Positions 27,892-37,652 are shown, counted from the stretch's first letter. The stretch: DNA of 64,000 nt from Alloscardovia omnicolens DSM 21503 (GCF_000420505.1 NZ_ATVB01000005.1:1-64000); one strand, 5' to 3'. Numbers and translations: made by a program. The notes: generated by a model not told the origin, from the sequence alone.

Positions 27892-28374
27892 CTACTTCCG
27901 AATTAACGGATTATCTAGCGATAATGACGGATCTTCGGTAGCCGCCAAACTATCCATGGCTTCATTGAATTCACGATGGCGCCTCTCTGCATATTCTTGC
28001 ACATCCTTCAGCAGAATCCGACGGTGTCTACCAACTTTCTGATATGGGATATGCCCACCTTCAAGTAATTTCACAAGAGTTGGTCGACTCATGGATAACA
28101 TATCAGCTGCTTCTTGTGTTGTGAGCTTCATTTCAAGTGGCGCAACAAAGATAGCCTTATTATTTGATAACTGTTGCGTAACCTGTAAAAGAACACGAGC
28201 AAGCTCTCCCGTAAGAGGTAATTCCTCATATCCAGGCAACTTCAAATACGCAATCGGAAAATCTTCCTGGGAAGCTATATCTTCAAATGCCTTCATAATG
28301 TTGACATTCTGAGCACGCTCTTTGTCGTCAGGATAATATGTTTCTGCTTGGCGCATACCTAGTGAAGGAGACAT
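27892..28374 (-). CDS. Excisionase-type HTH protein, probable antitoxin
   Basis: 160 residues. The C-terminal half has a MerR/excisionase helix-turn-helix: LTTQEAADMLSMSRPTLVKL, followed by GGHIPYQKVGRHRRIL. The N-terminal half is not recognised and may bind the toxin. ATG 28374 follows AAAGGTG. It lies directly upstream of the PIN gene on the same strand, the arrangement of this toxin-antitoxin type, and probably represses its own promoter at the TTCGAA repeats just upstream. Confidence 0.8.
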   Translation of the reverse strand: MSPSLGMRQAETYYPDDKERAQNVNIMKAFEDIASQEDFPIAYLKLPGYEELPLTGELARVLLQVTQQLSNNKAIFVAPLEMKLTTQEAADMLSMSRPTLVKLLEGGHIPYQKVGRHRRILLKDVQEYAERRHREFNEAMDSLAATEDPSLSLDNPLIRK

Positions 28375-28404
28375 AATATAATCACCTTTCCCCTTACAAT
28401 TCTA

Positions 28405-28419
28405 TTCGAAATATTCGAA
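28405..28419. promoter_or_regulatory. Candidate antitoxin operator (two TTCGAA sites)
   Basis: TTCGAAATATTCGAA is a pair of palindromic half sites three bases apart, 30 bases before the antitoxin start. The location fits autoregulation. Binding is inferred. Confidence 0.45.
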
Positions 28420-28516
28420 AAAATCTAGTAGAGATAAAAGCAAACTATTGTGCCGACTTCACAATGTGGACAGTCAGCACAATAACATCATTCCTTAGTA
28501 CGAGCTAAGCACTCCC

Positions 28517-29296
28517 CTACAAAGCATCCTTCATGCTCTTCACGAACGCACCAATATGTGCCGGCGCTTCCGTGCCGTACTGTTCGATCAAGCGGATAAT
28601 TGCCGAACCCACAATCGCACCATCCGAGATTGCGACCATATCATGCGTCTGCTGCGGAGTCGAAATTCCAAAGCCAACCGCACACGGAACGAACGTATTC
28701 TCGCGAATCGTTGCCACAAGAGAACTCACATCCGTGGTAATCTCCGCACGCTCCCCCGTCACTCCCAAACTGGAGACAACATAGATAAAGCCACGAGCCT
28801 CGCGTGCGATCATGGCGATGCGGTTAGCCGAGGTTGGTGCGATAAGCGAAATAAAATCAACGCCATGTTGCTCAAAAATCTCGCTAAATTCAGCTTTTTC
28901 CTCGAACGGAATATCTGGCAAAATAATGCCGTCAATCCCCACCTGTTCGCAACGAGCAGCAAACGCCTCAATGCCATAGGAAAAGACGACGTTGGCGTAG
29001 GTCATAAACACGAGAGGAATAGACACCTCTTCGCGCAAGGACAGCACGAAATCGAAAATCGTATCGGTGGTTATTCCCCCAGCGAGCGCGCGAATATTCG
29101 CGCCCTGAATCACCGGACCTTCCGCAGTCGGATCGGAGAATGGAATACCCAACTCGATAATGTCCGCTCCGGCCGCGACCATCTCCAGCACCGCACGGCG
29201 CGTAGTCTCTAAATCTGGATCTCCGCACGTAATGAACGGAATAAATACTTTCCCACTACCAAAACCACGCGAAACTCCAGCAACTCCCCTACTCAT
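28517..29296 (-). CDS. trpA: Tryptophan synthase alpha subunit
   Basis: 259 residues from ATG 29296, preceded by GGAGG; it overlaps the trpB stop by eight bases. A TIM barrel with catalytic Glu in [11 protein letters not shown] and Asp in ILPDIPFEE, and VTGERAE in the flexible loop. It cleaves indole-3-glycerol phosphate to indole, which passes to TrpB. Last gene of the trp operon. Confidence 0.96.
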   Translation of the reverse strand: MSRGVAGVSRGFGSGKVFIPFITCGDPDLETTRRAVLEMVAAGADIIELGIPFSDPTAEGPVIQGANIRALAGGITTDTIFDFVLSLREEVSIPLVFMTYANVVFSYGIEAFAARCEQVGIDGIILPDIPFEEKAEFSEIFEQHGVDFISLIAPTSANRIAMIAREARGFIYVVSSLGVTGERAEITTDVSSLVATIRENTFVPCAVGFGISTPQQTHDMVAISDGAIVGSAIIRLIEQYGTEAPAHIGAFVKSMKDAL

Positions 29297-30479
29297 GAAT
29301 ATCCTCCCCACAATAACGCGCAATCGCTGCGCAATCCTTGTCGCCGCGACCGGAAATGGTCACCACAATAATCTTGTCTGAGCTCAATGTTGGCGCCAAT
29401 TTCTGCGCATAAGCCACCGCGTGCGCCGACTCAATTGCCGGAATAATGCCCTCGGTGCGAGCCAGGTATTCGAAAGCGTTCACTGCCTCGTCATCGGTTA
29501 TCGGCACGTACTGGGCGCGACCAATATCGTGCAAATACGCGTGTTCTGGCCCGACGCCTGGATAATCCAAACCAGCAGAAATCGAGTAGACCGGCGCAAT
29601 CTGCCCGAACTTATCCTGGCAGAAGTACGACTTCATACCGTGGAAAATACCGAGCGAGCCGGTGGTAATCGTTGCTGCGGTTTCGAAAGTATCGGCGCCG
29701 CGCCCGGCAGCCTCGCAACCAATCAGCTGTACCTGCTCATCCTCAATAAAGTTGTTGAAGGAACCAATCGCGTTCGAACCGCCACCCACACAGGCAATCA
29801 CAGCGTCCGGCAAGCGCCCCTCTTTCGCAAGCATCTGCTCTTTAATTTCCTTGGAAATAACCGCTTGGAAATCGCGCACAATCGTCGGGAACGGGTGCGG
29901 GCCCATAACCGAGCCGAGGCAGTAATGCGTGTCATCAATGCGCTTGGTCCATTCGCGCATCGCCTCCGACACCGCGTCCTTAAGCGTAGCAGTTCCCGAG
30001 GTTACCGGCACCACCTCAGCGCCGAGCAAGCGCATACGATACACGTTCAGCGCCTGACGCTCGGTATCCTCTTTGCCCATAAAAACAACGCACTCCATAC
30101 CCATCAGCGCGGCTGCGGTCGCAGTAGCCACGCCGTGCTGACCAGCACCAGTCTCAGCAATCAAGCGGGTTTTGCCCATTTTCTTGGCCAGCAGCGCCTG
30201 ACCGAGCACATTGTTAATCTTGTGCGCGCCGGTATGGTTAAGATCCTCGCGCTTCAGATAGATTTTCGCACCGCCAAGATCCTCACTCATTTTGCGCGCG
30301 TAGTACAGGCGCGACGGGCGGCCGCCGTACTCCTCGAGCAGTTCGGCCAGTTCCGCGTTAAACTGCGGATCGTTCTTGTAATGGTTGTAGGCTTCGTCTA
30401 GCTCAATCACTGCGTTCATGAGCGTTTCGGGAATATATTGCCCGCCGTGTACGCCGAAGCGACCGTGTGTGTTCGTCAT
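29289..30479 (-). CDS. trpB: Tryptophan synthase beta subunit
   Basis: 396 residues. PLP-binding Lys87 lies in [11 protein letters not shown], and the phosphate cup is [12 protein letters not shown]. It condenses indole with serine. Starts with ATGA overlapping the trpF stop, with GAGGAG upstream. The start [15 protein letters not shown] is typical of the main TrpB1 class. Confidence 0.97.
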   Translation of the reverse strand: MTNTHGRFGVHGGQYIPETLMNAVIELDEAYNHYKNDPQFNAELAELLEEYGGRPSRLYYARKMSEDLGGAKIYLKREDLNHTGAHKINNVLGQALLAKKMGKTRLIAETGAGQHGVATATAAALMGMECVVFMGKEDTERQALNVYRMRLLGAEVVPVTSGTATLKDAVSEAMREWTKRIDDTHYCLGSVMGPHPFPTIVRDFQAVISKEIKEQMLAKEGRLPDAVIACVGGGSNAIGSFNNFIEDEQVQLIGCEAAGRGADTFETAATITTGSLGIFHGMKSYFCQDKFGQIAPVYSISAGLDYPGVGPEHAYLHDIGRAQYVPITDDEAVNAFEYLARTEGIIPAIESAHAVAYAQKLAPTLSSDKIIVVTISGRGDKDCAAIARYCGEDIHE

Positions 30480-31063
30480 GCGTTTTCTCCTCGAACTGCT
30501 GCCATAAAAGCAGCTGCTTTCTTAAAATCTTTAAAACCGTCGGTTTCGATGCCGGAGCTTACGTCCACCGCGAAAGGATGGAGCTGATTGATGGCTTCTG
30601 CCACGTTATGCGCATCCAGTCCGCCCGCAAGAAAATACGGACGTTTGATTGCCTCGCGAAGCAGCGACCAGTCGAACGTGATGCCACTGCCTGCGCCCGC
30701 GTCGAGCAGCACATGCTCGGCAGCGCTGTTATTAGCCGCCTGTACGTCTGCTGCAGACCGCACTCTAAACGCTTTGATGGAGCGCTTGCTTGGCACGTTC
30801 TCTTCTGCACCGTGATACTGCGCCAGATCGATGATGCCCTCGTTTAGCGCTCGCTGCACGTTCTCCTCTGACTCGTTGACGAATACGCCCACTGCCTCAA
30901 TGCCTGGCGCGAGAGCAGAGCGCAAACGAGCGGCCTGCTCGAACGTTACGTAGCGGCGCGATGTTGGCGCGAAAACAAAACCCACATAATCAGGTGTGAG
31001 CTCGTTGACCATCTCAATGTCTTCTAAGCGGCGCAATCCGCACAGTTTTACGCGCGTTCTCAT
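30476..31063 (-). CDS. trpF: Phosphoribosylanthranilate isomerase
   Basis: 195 residues. [17 protein letters not shown] with the catalytic Cys, [16 protein letters not shown] and a C-terminal [10 protein letters not shown] plus [10 protein letters not shown], all typical of TrpF. Many Actinobacteria have no trpF and use the dual-purpose PriA; a dedicated TrpF here is notable. Overlaps both neighbours by ATGA. Confidence 0.95.
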   Translation of the reverse strand: MRTRVKLCGLRRLEDIEMVNELTPDYVGFVFAPTSRRYVTFEQAARLRSALAPGIEAVGVFVNESEENVQRALNEGIIDLAQYHGAEENVPSKRSIKAFRVRSAADVQAANNSAAEHVLLDAGAGSGITFDWSLLREAIKRPYFLAGGLDAHNVAEAINQLHPFAVDVSSGIETDGFKDFKKAAAFMAAVRGENA

Positions 31064-31851
31064 GCACCTTCTCCGCGAAGAGCTGCCAGCGCAGCTTTTT
31101 TATCGTCCGCGCGCATCAAGATTTCTCCCACGAGTACAGCGTCTGCACCCATGTCGCGCACAGCCTGCACATCGTCAAGTCCACTCACGCCGCTTTCCGA
31201 CACGAACAGAACGTCTGACGGAATCAGCGCGCGCAAGCGAGCGCTGTTCGCGGTATCCACGGAAAAATCTTTGAGATTGCGATTGTTTACGCCAATTACG
31301 CGCGCGCCGGCACGCACAGCCGTCCGCACCTCGTCTTCGTCATGCGCTTCGACGAGCGCGGTTAAACCGAGCGTATTGCATACATCGATATAGTCGCGAA
31401 TTTGCTGTTCGCTCAAAATCGCACAGATAAGCAAAACTGCGGACGCGCCGAGCAGTTTAGCCTCATAAATCATGTAGGCGTCGACCGTAAAATCTTTGCG
31501 AATGCAGGGCGTGCTCACGACCGCTGTAATCTCGCGCAAATACTGGTCAGAGCCGAGGAACCATTTCGGTTCGGTGAGCACAGAAATGCAGTCCGCACCG
31601 GCCGCCTCGTAGTCGCGGGCAATGCTCAGATAATCGAAGTCTGGGGCGATAAGCCCTTTGGACGGCGAGGCTTTTTTGCACTCACAAATAAAACTGATTC
31701 CCGGCTTTGCCAGCGCTTTTTCGAAGGCAAAATCGCCGCGAGGCAGAGCGAGAGCTTCAGCTTTTACCTGCTCGTAGGGACGCTGCTGTGTGGCTTGTTC
31801 TACGCGTTCGCGCGCATGAGCGGCGAGTTCGTCGAGAATTGTTGCAGTCAT
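31060..31851 (-). CDS. trpC: Indole-3-glycerol phosphate synthase
   Basis: 263 residues. ISFICECKKASPSKGLI carries the catalytic lysines, and IGVNNRNLKDFSVD and VSESGVSGLDDV are family marks. Not fused to TrpF, unlike the enteric enzyme. ATG 31851 follows AAGGAG; two bases after the trpD stop. Confidence 0.97.
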   Translation of the reverse strand: MTATILDELAAHARERVEQATQQRPYEQVKAEALALPRGDFAFEKALAKPGISFICECKKASPSKGLIAPDFDYLSIARDYEAAGADCISVLTEPKWFLGSDQYLREITAVVSTPCIRKDFTVDAYMIYEAKLLGASAVLLICAILSEQQIRDYIDVCNTLGLTALVEAHDEDEVRTAVRAGARVIGVNNRNLKDFSVDTANSARLRALIPSDVLFVSESGVSGLDDVQAVRDMGADAVLVGEILMRADDKKAALAALRGEGA

Positions 31852-31853
31852 TT

Positions 31854-32891
31854 TTACTCCTTGCCCTCGTTGCTCAGCGCTACGGCTTTGTTGAGGGTGT
31901 CGAGCGCGCTGCCGTTGGAAATTAAGGTGCGAGCCTGATCGATACCGTCGGCAATACTGTCGGCTTTGTCGTTAATGTAAAGCGCAGCACCTGCGTTGAG
32001 CAGAACAACGTCGAGCTTTGGTCCGGTCAGTTCGCCGGCCAGGATTGCGCGCGTAATCTGCGCGTTCTCCTGTGGCGTTCCGCCTTCCACATCTTCTTTC
32101 GAGCAGCGAACCAACCCAAAATCTTCCGGCGCTATGGTATACGAGGTAAATTCGCCGTCCTTAATTTCGCACACCGCAGTTGGAGCGCTCAGCGAAATTT
32201 CGTCCATCTTATCTTTGCCATACACCACTAGGCCGCGGCGCACGCCCAGCTGCGAGAGCACGCGTGCCAATGGTTCTACGAGATACTCGTCGTACACGCC
32301 CAGCAGCTGGTAGCTCGGACGAGCAGGATTGGTGAGCGGTCCCAAAATATTAAAGACTGTGCGAATGCCGAGCTCTTTGCGGATTGGTCCAACGAAGCGC
32401 ATCGCACTGTGATACTTCTGTGCGAAGAAGAAGCAGAAGCCTGCGTCTGTGAGCAGACGAATGCACTGGTCAGGCGTGAGGTCGATGTTAAAACCGAGGG
32501 CTTCCAAACAGTCGGCCGTGCCACTCTTCGACGAAGCAGCACGGTTGCCATGCTTGCCCACTTTTACGCCGGCAGCTGCGGCAATAATGGCTGCGGTGGT
32601 GGAAATGTTAAAGGTGTGAGCCCCATCGCCGCCCGTTCCCACGAGGTCGAACACCTCTAAACCGTTGTCTGTAGCAGGAACTGGGGTGGCGTGTTCGCGC
32701 ATGGCCTGCGCACAGCCGGCAATTTCGTCCGTGGTTTCGGCGCGCGCACTCTTGGTAGACAGCGCCGCCAAAAAAGCTGCGTTTTGGGTTGGGGTGGTTT
32801 CGCCGTTCATAATTTCGTTCATAACGGCGTAGGCTTCGTCGTAATTGAGGTCTTGTTTATTGACGATTTTCTTAATTGCTTCGCTAATCAT
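31854..32891 (-). CDS. trpD: Anthranilate phosphoribosyltransferase
   Basis: 345 residues. [17 protein letters not shown] is the PRPP-binding loop, followed by [21 protein letters not shown]. It is a stand-alone enzyme, not fused to TrpG. ATG 32891 follows AAGGA, nine bases after the trpG stop. Confidence 0.97.
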   Translation of the reverse strand: MISEAIKKIVNKQDLNYDEAYAVMNEIMNGETTPTQNAAFLAALSTKSARAETTDEIAGCAQAMREHATPVPATDNGLEVFDLVGTGGDGAHTFNISTTAAIIAAAAGVKVGKHGNRAASSKSGTADCLEALGFNIDLTPDQCIRLLTDAGFCFFFAQKYHSAMRFVGPIRKELGIRTVFNILGPLTNPARPSYQLLGVYDEYLVEPLARVLSQLGVRRGLVVYGKDKMDEISLSAPTAVCEIKDGEFTSYTIAPEDFGLVRCSKEDVEGGTPQENAQITRAILAGELTGPKLDVVLLNAGAALYINDKADSIADGIDQARTLISNGSALDTLNKAVALSNEGKE

Positions 32892-32900
32892 TTTTTGTCC

Positions 32901-33467
32901 TTATAATGCTAAAAAGTTGCGGATCATCTTCTCACCGTTCGGGGTGAGGATGGATTCAGGATGGAATTGCACGCCGTAAATCGGATAGCGCGTATGTTCG
33001 ACGGCCATCACTTCCCCGGTTGCGGTTGCACCGGTTACGCGCAACTCATCTGGCAAAGTCGAAGCGTCTGCCACCAACGAATGGTAGCGAGCAACAGACC
33101 CGACCTGTGGGCAATCGCGGAAAAGCACGCTGTTCGTGTCGAAAGTTACATCGGACTGTTTGCCGTGCATAAGCAAATCCGCGTATGTAACGGTTGCACC
33201 GTAGGCCGCACAGATTGCTTGTTCCCCCAAGCACACGCCGAGCGTTGGGATTTCGGTGCTCACGGTTCGCGCCACGTCCATGGTGATGCCCGCGTCTTCT
33301 GGTCGCCCCGGGCCAGGCCCCAGCACAATATGCGAAGGCGCCAGCGCGCGCACATCCTCGACGCTTAACTCGTTATTGCGCACCACGCGAATATCAGGAT
33401 TAATCGCGCCAATCATTTGGTAGAGGTTGTAGGAAAAACTGTCGAAGTTGTCGATTAATAAAATCAT
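32901..33467 (-). CDS. trpG: Anthranilate synthase glutamine amidotransferase subunit
   Basis: 188 residues from ATG 33467 (GTG 33470 is possible; AGGAGG is better spaced for ATG). Class I amidotransferase: catalytic Cys79 in GVCLGEQAI, His and Glu in GVQFHPESI. The oxyanion segment reads LGEQ where many have LGHQ. It gives ammonia to TrpE. Overlaps the trpE stop (GTGATG). Confidence 0.93.
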   Translation of the reverse strand: MILLIDNFDSFSYNLYQMIGAINPDIRVVRNNELSVEDVRALAPSHIVLGPGPGRPEDAGITMDVARTVSTEIPTLGVCLGEQAICAAYGATVTYADLLMHGKQSDVTFDTNSVLFRDCPQVGSVARYHSLVADASTLPDELRVTGATATGEVMAVEHTRYPIYGVQFHPESILTPNGEKMIRNFLAL

Positions 33468-34960
33468 CACTCGTCCTCCTGCGCATCCTCGAGTTCTTGC
33501 GCCAGTTCGAGCGCCTTCATCGACGCTTTCGCCTTGTTAATGCACTCCTGATACTCCTTCTCAGGATCGGAATCGGCCACAATGCCCGCGCCCGAACGCA
33601 CGAAAACTGTGCCGTTCTTCTTGTAGGCGAGGCGAATAGCAATGCACATATCCGCATTACCGGTAAAGTCGATGTAGCCGATAGCGCCACCGTAAATGCC
33701 GCGCTTATCGTTTTCCAGTTCGCTAATAAGCTGACACGCTCTAATTTTCGGCGCCCCCGAGAGCGTTCCTGCTGGCAGAACTGCTTCGATAACGTCGAAA
33801 GCATCCTTGTCATCGCGAATCTCGCCGCGCACAGTAGACCCGATGTGCATAACGTGCGAGAAACGTTCGATGCTGTGCAGTTTCGCAACCTCAACTGTTC
33901 CGAAACGGCTCACTTTGCCTAAATCGTTACGTCCCAGATCGACGAGCATATTGTGCTCAGCCAGTTCCTTCGTATCGGCTAACAGCTCGGTTTCTAAGGC
34001 CTTATCTTGGGCAGGCGTTGCACCGCGTGGACGAGTTCCTGCCAGAGGGAAGGTAGTGAGTTCACCGTTATGCAGCTTAACCAGCGTTTCCGGCGAGGCA
34101 CCCGCAACCTCTACATCCGTTCCCGAGAAATAGAACATGTATGGCGATGGGTTCACGGTGCGCAGTACGCGATAGGTGTTAAACAGACTGCCTTCGAACG
34201 GCGCCGAGAGGCGATTCGATAGCACGATTTGGAAAATATCGCCCTCGTGAATATGATGTTTCGCTGCGGTAATCATGGCCGCGAAACGCTCTTTATCGAA
34301 CAGCGGTGTTACCGGTCCGGTCAGCGCACTGTGCGGTTCTGTAAACTTGTCGCCGCGCTTAAGCAGGCGGATCATATCTGATAGTTCTGCGCGCGCCTGC
34401 GCATAGTTCTCAGCTAAGTTTTCGCCCGGCTTTACGCTCATGTTGGCAATCAGAATGATTTTTTGCTGAACATGATCGAAAGCGATAACTTTATCGAACA
34501 ACATGAGATCGGCGTCTTTAAAGCTTTCCGTATCGTTCACCGCGCGCTTGGCAGTCGGCTCGCTGTAGGTAAAGTAGTCGAAAGAGAAATAGCCAACTAA
34601 ACCGCCGGTAAAAGGCGCAACGTCTACGCGCGGACTAGCATAATCGCGCATAACTGCGCGCAAATAATCCGAAGGGTTTGCAGTTTCTATCGGCTCGGCG
34701 TGAAGCGAATCAAAAATCTGACCATCGGCAACGCTAATGCTGCGCACCGGATCGTATCCCAAGAAACTGTAGCGCCCCCACTGTTCGTCCGCCTGCGCGG
34801 ACTCGAGCAGATAACAGTGACGCGATACGTTTTTGAGAATGCGCACGGCTTCTACAGGGGTTATAAAATCGGACAAAATCTGAGCGCTCACCGGCACAAT
34901 CGTGTACGAGCCGGTGGCGGCGAGCTCTTCTACCTGAGCTAAAGAGGGTTGTGTTTTCAC
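33467..34960 (-). CDS. trpE: Anthranilate synthase component I
   Basis: 497 residues from GTG 34960, with AAGGA five bases upstream; upstream open frame has no ribosome site. N-terminal domain with LLESAQADEQWGRYSFLG, whose LLES is the tryptophan feedback-binding element, and a chorismate-binding domain with FSGTDVEVAGASPETLVKL, LPAGTLSGAPKIRA and GGAIGYIDF. It makes anthranilate from chorismate and is expected to be inhibited by tryptophan. First gene of the operon. Confidence 0.96.
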   Translation of the reverse strand: MKTQPSLAQVEELAATGSYTIVPVSAQILSDFITPVEAVRILKNVSRHCYLLESAQADEQWGRYSFLGYDPVRSISVADGQIFDSLHAEPIETANPSDYLRAVMRDYASPRVDVAPFTGGLVGYFSFDYFTYSEPTAKRAVNDTESFKDADLMLFDKVIAFDHVQQKIILIANMSVKPGENLAENYAQARAELSDMIRLLKRGDKFTEPHSALTGPVTPLFDKERFAAMITAAKHHIHEGDIFQIVLSNRLSAPFEGSLFNTYRVLRTVNPSPYMFYFSGTDVEVAGASPETLVKLHNGELTTFPLAGTRPRGATPAQDKALETELLADTKELAEHNMLVDLGRNDLGKVSRFGTVEVAKLHSIERFSHVMHIGSTVRGEIRDDKDAFDVIEAVLPAGTLSGAPKIRACQLISELENDKRGIYGGAIGYIDFTGNADMCIAIRLAYKKNGTVFVRSGAGIVADSDPEKEYQECINKAKASMKALELAQELEDAQEDE

Positions 34961-35068
34961 TGAATTCCTTTGCGTGTGCGAAAAATGGTATGCAGAACGC
35001 AAGGAAATACACGTATCCCTAGGTGTAAAAAAGAATGCTGCGTTCTGACACTACGAAAGAGTGTCAGA
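34961..35068 (-). promoter_or_regulatory. trp leader with two mutually exclusive hairpins
   Basis: Hairpin A: TCTGACACT (35044-35052) with AGTGTCAGA (35060-35068), followed on the minus strand by a T6 run (35032-35027), which is terminator-like. Hairpin B: TGCGTTCTG (35039-35047) with CAGAACGCA (34993-35001). B uses bases of the downstream arm of A, so the two cannot form together. This is the layout of transcription attenuation in front of trpE. The sensing signal is not known. Confidence 0.6.
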
Positions 35069-35071
35069 CCT

Positions 35072-35146
35072 TCAAGTCGGAACGAAGTCGAAAGAGAGCG
35101 CGACAGAGCTGAGCGCGAAACGCGGCTGAGAGCTCTGAGCGGTCAT
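35072..35146 (-). CDS. Candidate trp leader peptide (24 residues, no Trp)
   Basis: ATG 35146 is preceded by AAAGGAAG at a good distance and opens 24 codons ending TGA just before the attenuator hairpins. The predicted peptide starts MTAQSSQPRF and ends SFDFVPT. It has no tryptophan codon, so it cannot work like the classical trpL; three Phe codons and a terminal Pro-Thr stand out. It might be a ribosome-stalling peptide or a chance ORF. Too short for coding statistics. Confidence 0.4.
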   Translation of the reverse strand: MTAQSSQPRFALSSVALSFDFVPT

Positions 35147-35205
35147 AATGGTCTTCCTTTGAACTGTTATTGGCAACCGTAGCGAGAAAAAGCTCAACTC
35201 GTGAG

Positions 35206-36006
35206 CTATCTTCCAGTATGTGAGACTTTGAGCGCGGACAGTACGCTTTTTACGAGCACAAGCAGCAGGAAGAAATTAAACACCCACAGGTTGATTGTTG
35301 GCGTGAGAAAAGCGACCAGACGCACACCGGCGGGCGTGACGAGCATGGCCACGACGCCGATAATTCCGGCGGCTTTGAGGTCAACGAGGTTCGCTTTAAG
35401 GTTGCTGATAGTGCCGCTGATTGCACCGGGCATCATGGCCAGCAGGGAGGTTCCGCGCGATACCAGATCACTGGCGCCGAACACGACGCTCATGCCGGGA
35501 ACGAGCACCGCGCCGCCGCCTACGCCGAGCAGAGCGGACAGAACACCCGAGATGATACCGAGCAACACCATGCCTGTACCGGTGAGCCAGGTGACAGTGA
35601 CGTGTGAGATGCGCGACGGGCTTTCGAAGAATTGACTAATAACGATGCCAATGAGGAACATGACGAAGGCCCAGCGCAAGAATTTCTCGGAGAGTTTTTG
35701 CAACAGTTTCGAGCCGACCCATGCGCCGGTGATGGTGCCGATAATAACCAGTGCACCCATCGACCAATTTACGTGACCGCCGAATGCGTAGGAGATGATT
35801 CCACCCAAACTTGCCAATGGCATGGCTGCGAGCGATGTAGCCGATGCTTGGCGCTGCGTAAGGCCATAGAGCAGCAAGCCAGGAACCATAACCGTTCCAC
35901 CGCCCACGCCGAAAAGGCCGGAGAAAATGCCGACTGCTATCCCGATGGCGAGGAGCAGAAGGATGGAGCGCGTGGTGTTCGTCGTGGTTTTCGTCATGCT
36001 TGCCAT
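35206..36006 (-). CDS. TauE/SafE-family sulfite/sulfonate exporter-like membrane protein
   Basis: 266 residues with about eight helices in two similar halves, each with the family motif: GIFSGLFGVGGGTVMVPGLL and GVLSALLGVGGGAVLVPGMS. The family exports or imports small sulfur- or carbon-containing anions; the substrate here is unknown. ATG 36006 or 35997 are both possible with no clear ribosome site. It lies upstream of the trp leader on the same strand, so read-through into the trp leader is possible. Confidence 0.88.
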   Translation of the reverse strand: MASMTKTTTNTTRSILLLLAIGIAVGIFSGLFGVGGGTVMVPGLLLYGLTQRQASATSLAAMPLASLGGIISYAFGGHVNWSMGALVIIGTITGAWVGSKLLQKLSEKFLRWAFVMFLIGIVISQFFESPSRISHVTVTWLTGTGMVLLGIISGVLSALLGVGGGAVLVPGMSVVFGASDLVSRGTSLLAMMPGAISGTISNLKANLVDLKAAGIIGVVAMLVTPAGVRLVAFLTPTINLWVFNFFLLLVLVKSVLSALKVSHTGR

Positions 36007-36035
36007 GGTAGGGCGAGCGGCGAACAGGTCTCATA

Positions 36036-36076
36036 TGGCGGTGGGGTAAACACCGCCACGACGCTATTTACCCCAC
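36036..36076 (-). terminator. Overlapping hairpins after the second permease gene
   Basis: GTGGGGTAAA (36041-36050) pairs with TTTACCCCAC (36067-36076); alternatively TGGCGGTG (36036-36043) pairs with CACCGCCA (36051-36058). Both stems lie between the permease stop and the TauE-type gene start and exclude each other. Confidence 0.6.
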
Positions 36077-36097
36077 CACTCGCAGAAGAAAACTAAC

Positions 36098-37585
36098 TCA
36101 AGCCTTCTCATTCAATCGCGAATGCCTATACGAATACGCGAAATAAATGGTAATGCCGGCGACCAGCCACACGAGGAAGCGAATCCACGTGAGTACAGAC
36201 AGGTAGAGCATAACCACGAAGCACACTGCCGCAACGATGAGCGGTAACCATGGGCTACCTGGAGCCTTAAAGGCACGCTCTAAGTCTGGACGCTTCTTGC
36301 GCATAATTGGCACACCTACGCATACGAGCACGAAGGCGCTCAGCGTACCGATGTTCACCATGTCAGCCAGAACGCCAATATCCATAGTGGAGGCAATCAG
36401 GGCAACAACAATACTGGAAACGATCTGCAAGGTTGCAGGAACGCCACGCTTATTGGTGTGCGAAATGCCTTCTGGCAGAAGCTTGTCGCGGCTCATAGCG
36501 AAAACGACACGGGTCAAGCCCAGCAGCAGAACCATAACTACAGTGGTCAAGCCAACGAGAATACCAAAGGAAATAATCTGAGCGGCCCAGTCAGCACCCA
36601 CAAGCTCGAAGGCGGTAGCCAGCGAAGGGCTCTTCATTTGGGCGAGCTTATCGTAGGAAACCATGCCCGAGGTAACGAGCGTAACCATCACATACAGGAA
36701 GATAACAATGCCCAAACCGATGGTAATGCCGAGCGGAACCGTGCGCTTTGGCTCTTTAGCTTCCTCAGCAGCGGTGGCGATAATATCGAAACCGATAAAC
36801 GCGAAGAAGACGAGAGCCGCGCCCGAGAGAACGCCACCGAAACCATACATGGTATCTGGCAAACCGAGAGCTTTCTGCAGCAGAGGCTGCTCAAGCGAGG
36901 TGAGCACGGACGAGCCGGAACCGGTCACCGTTCCTACGGACTGCTGAGGAGGCACGAACGGCGTGAGGTTGCCAACTTTAAAGTAGAAGAAGCCGGCCAC
37001 AATAATAAAGAGGACAACGCCTACCTTCACCACGGTAAGAACAGCGTCGAAATCGCTGGAAATCTTCGTGCCCATAAGAAGCAGAACGGTAAAGAAGGCG
37101 ACGATAACCATTGGTGCGAAGTCAATGGTAAAGTGCTCGGATACGTGCCACTGCGTTTCCACAGGGAAGCCAATAAGGCGGAAGAATTCGCGGAAATAGA
37201 GGCCCCAGTATTTGGAAATAACCGAGGCAGCCATAAGCAGTTCGAGAATAAGATCCCAACCGATAATCCACGCGATAAATTCACCCAAAGTGGTGTAGGT
37301 AAAGGTATACGCCGAGCCAGCAGCCGGAACCATCGATGCGAACTCCGCGTAGCAGAACGCCACACCCACGCAGGCAAGACCTGCGATAAGGAAGCTCACA
37401 ATAGCTGCCGGACCCGCATGGAACGCGATAACCTGCGCCCCCACCGAGAAAATACCTGCGCCCACGGATACAGCCACAGCCATCATAGCCATATCCCAGA
37501 CACCTAAGTTACGTTTGAGGGAATGACCCTCTGCATGAGTTTGTGCCAGCGCAGACTCGATTGATTTAGTTCTAAAAAGTTTCAC
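36098..37585 (-). CDS. APC-superfamily amino acid permease (second paralogue)
   Basis: 495 residues, about 12 helices, near-collinear with the permease at 18540-20021: both begin with a KSIES element and HAEGHSLKR, and share GAGIFS-GAQ, YAEFASMVPAAGSAY and YSYRHS-LN near the end. The most variable part is the loop around residues 225-245. Member of the YfnA/cationic amino acid transporter group; substrate unknown. The pair probably arose by duplication, with different amino-acid preference possible. Confidence 0.88.
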   Translation of the reverse strand: MKLFRTKSIESALAQTHAEGHSLKRNLGVWDMAMMAVAVSVGAGIFSVGAQVIAFHAGPAAIVSFLIAGLACVGVAFCYAEFASMVPAAGSAYTFTYTTLGEFIAWIIGWDLILELLMAASVISKYWGLYFREFFRLIGFPVETQWHVSEHFTIDFAPMVIVAFFTVLLLMGTKISSDFDAVLTVVKVGVVLFIIVAGFFYFKVGNLTPFVPPQQSVGTVTGSGSSVLTSLEQPLLQKALGLPDTMYGFGGVLSGAALVFFAFIGFDIIATAAEEAKEPKRTVPLGITIGLGIVIFLYVMVTLVTSGMVSYDKLAQMKSPSLATAFELVGADWAAQIISFGILVGLTTVVMVLLLGLTRVVFAMSRDKLLPEGISHTNKRGVPATLQIVSSIVVALIASTMDIGVLADMVNIGTLSAFVLVCVGVPIMRKKRPDLERAFKAPGSPWLPLIVAAVCFVVMLYLSVLTWIRFLVWLVAGITIYFAYSYRHSRLNEKA

Positions 37586-37652
37586 ATGGATACTGTACCG
37601 TGTTCCCTCGCGTTTGTAGAGAGAAAGAGGGCGAAACAGGGCTGATTATTTT

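Noticed and set aside
29421-30401. 326-codon plus-strand frame opposite trpB
   Set aside because: It is antisense to trpB, whose active-site motifs are all conserved; no ribosome site or domain.
36458-37507. 349-codon plus-strand frame opposite the second permease
   Set aside because: It is antisense to a clear 12-helix permease gene, and its product is polar with no recognisable domain.
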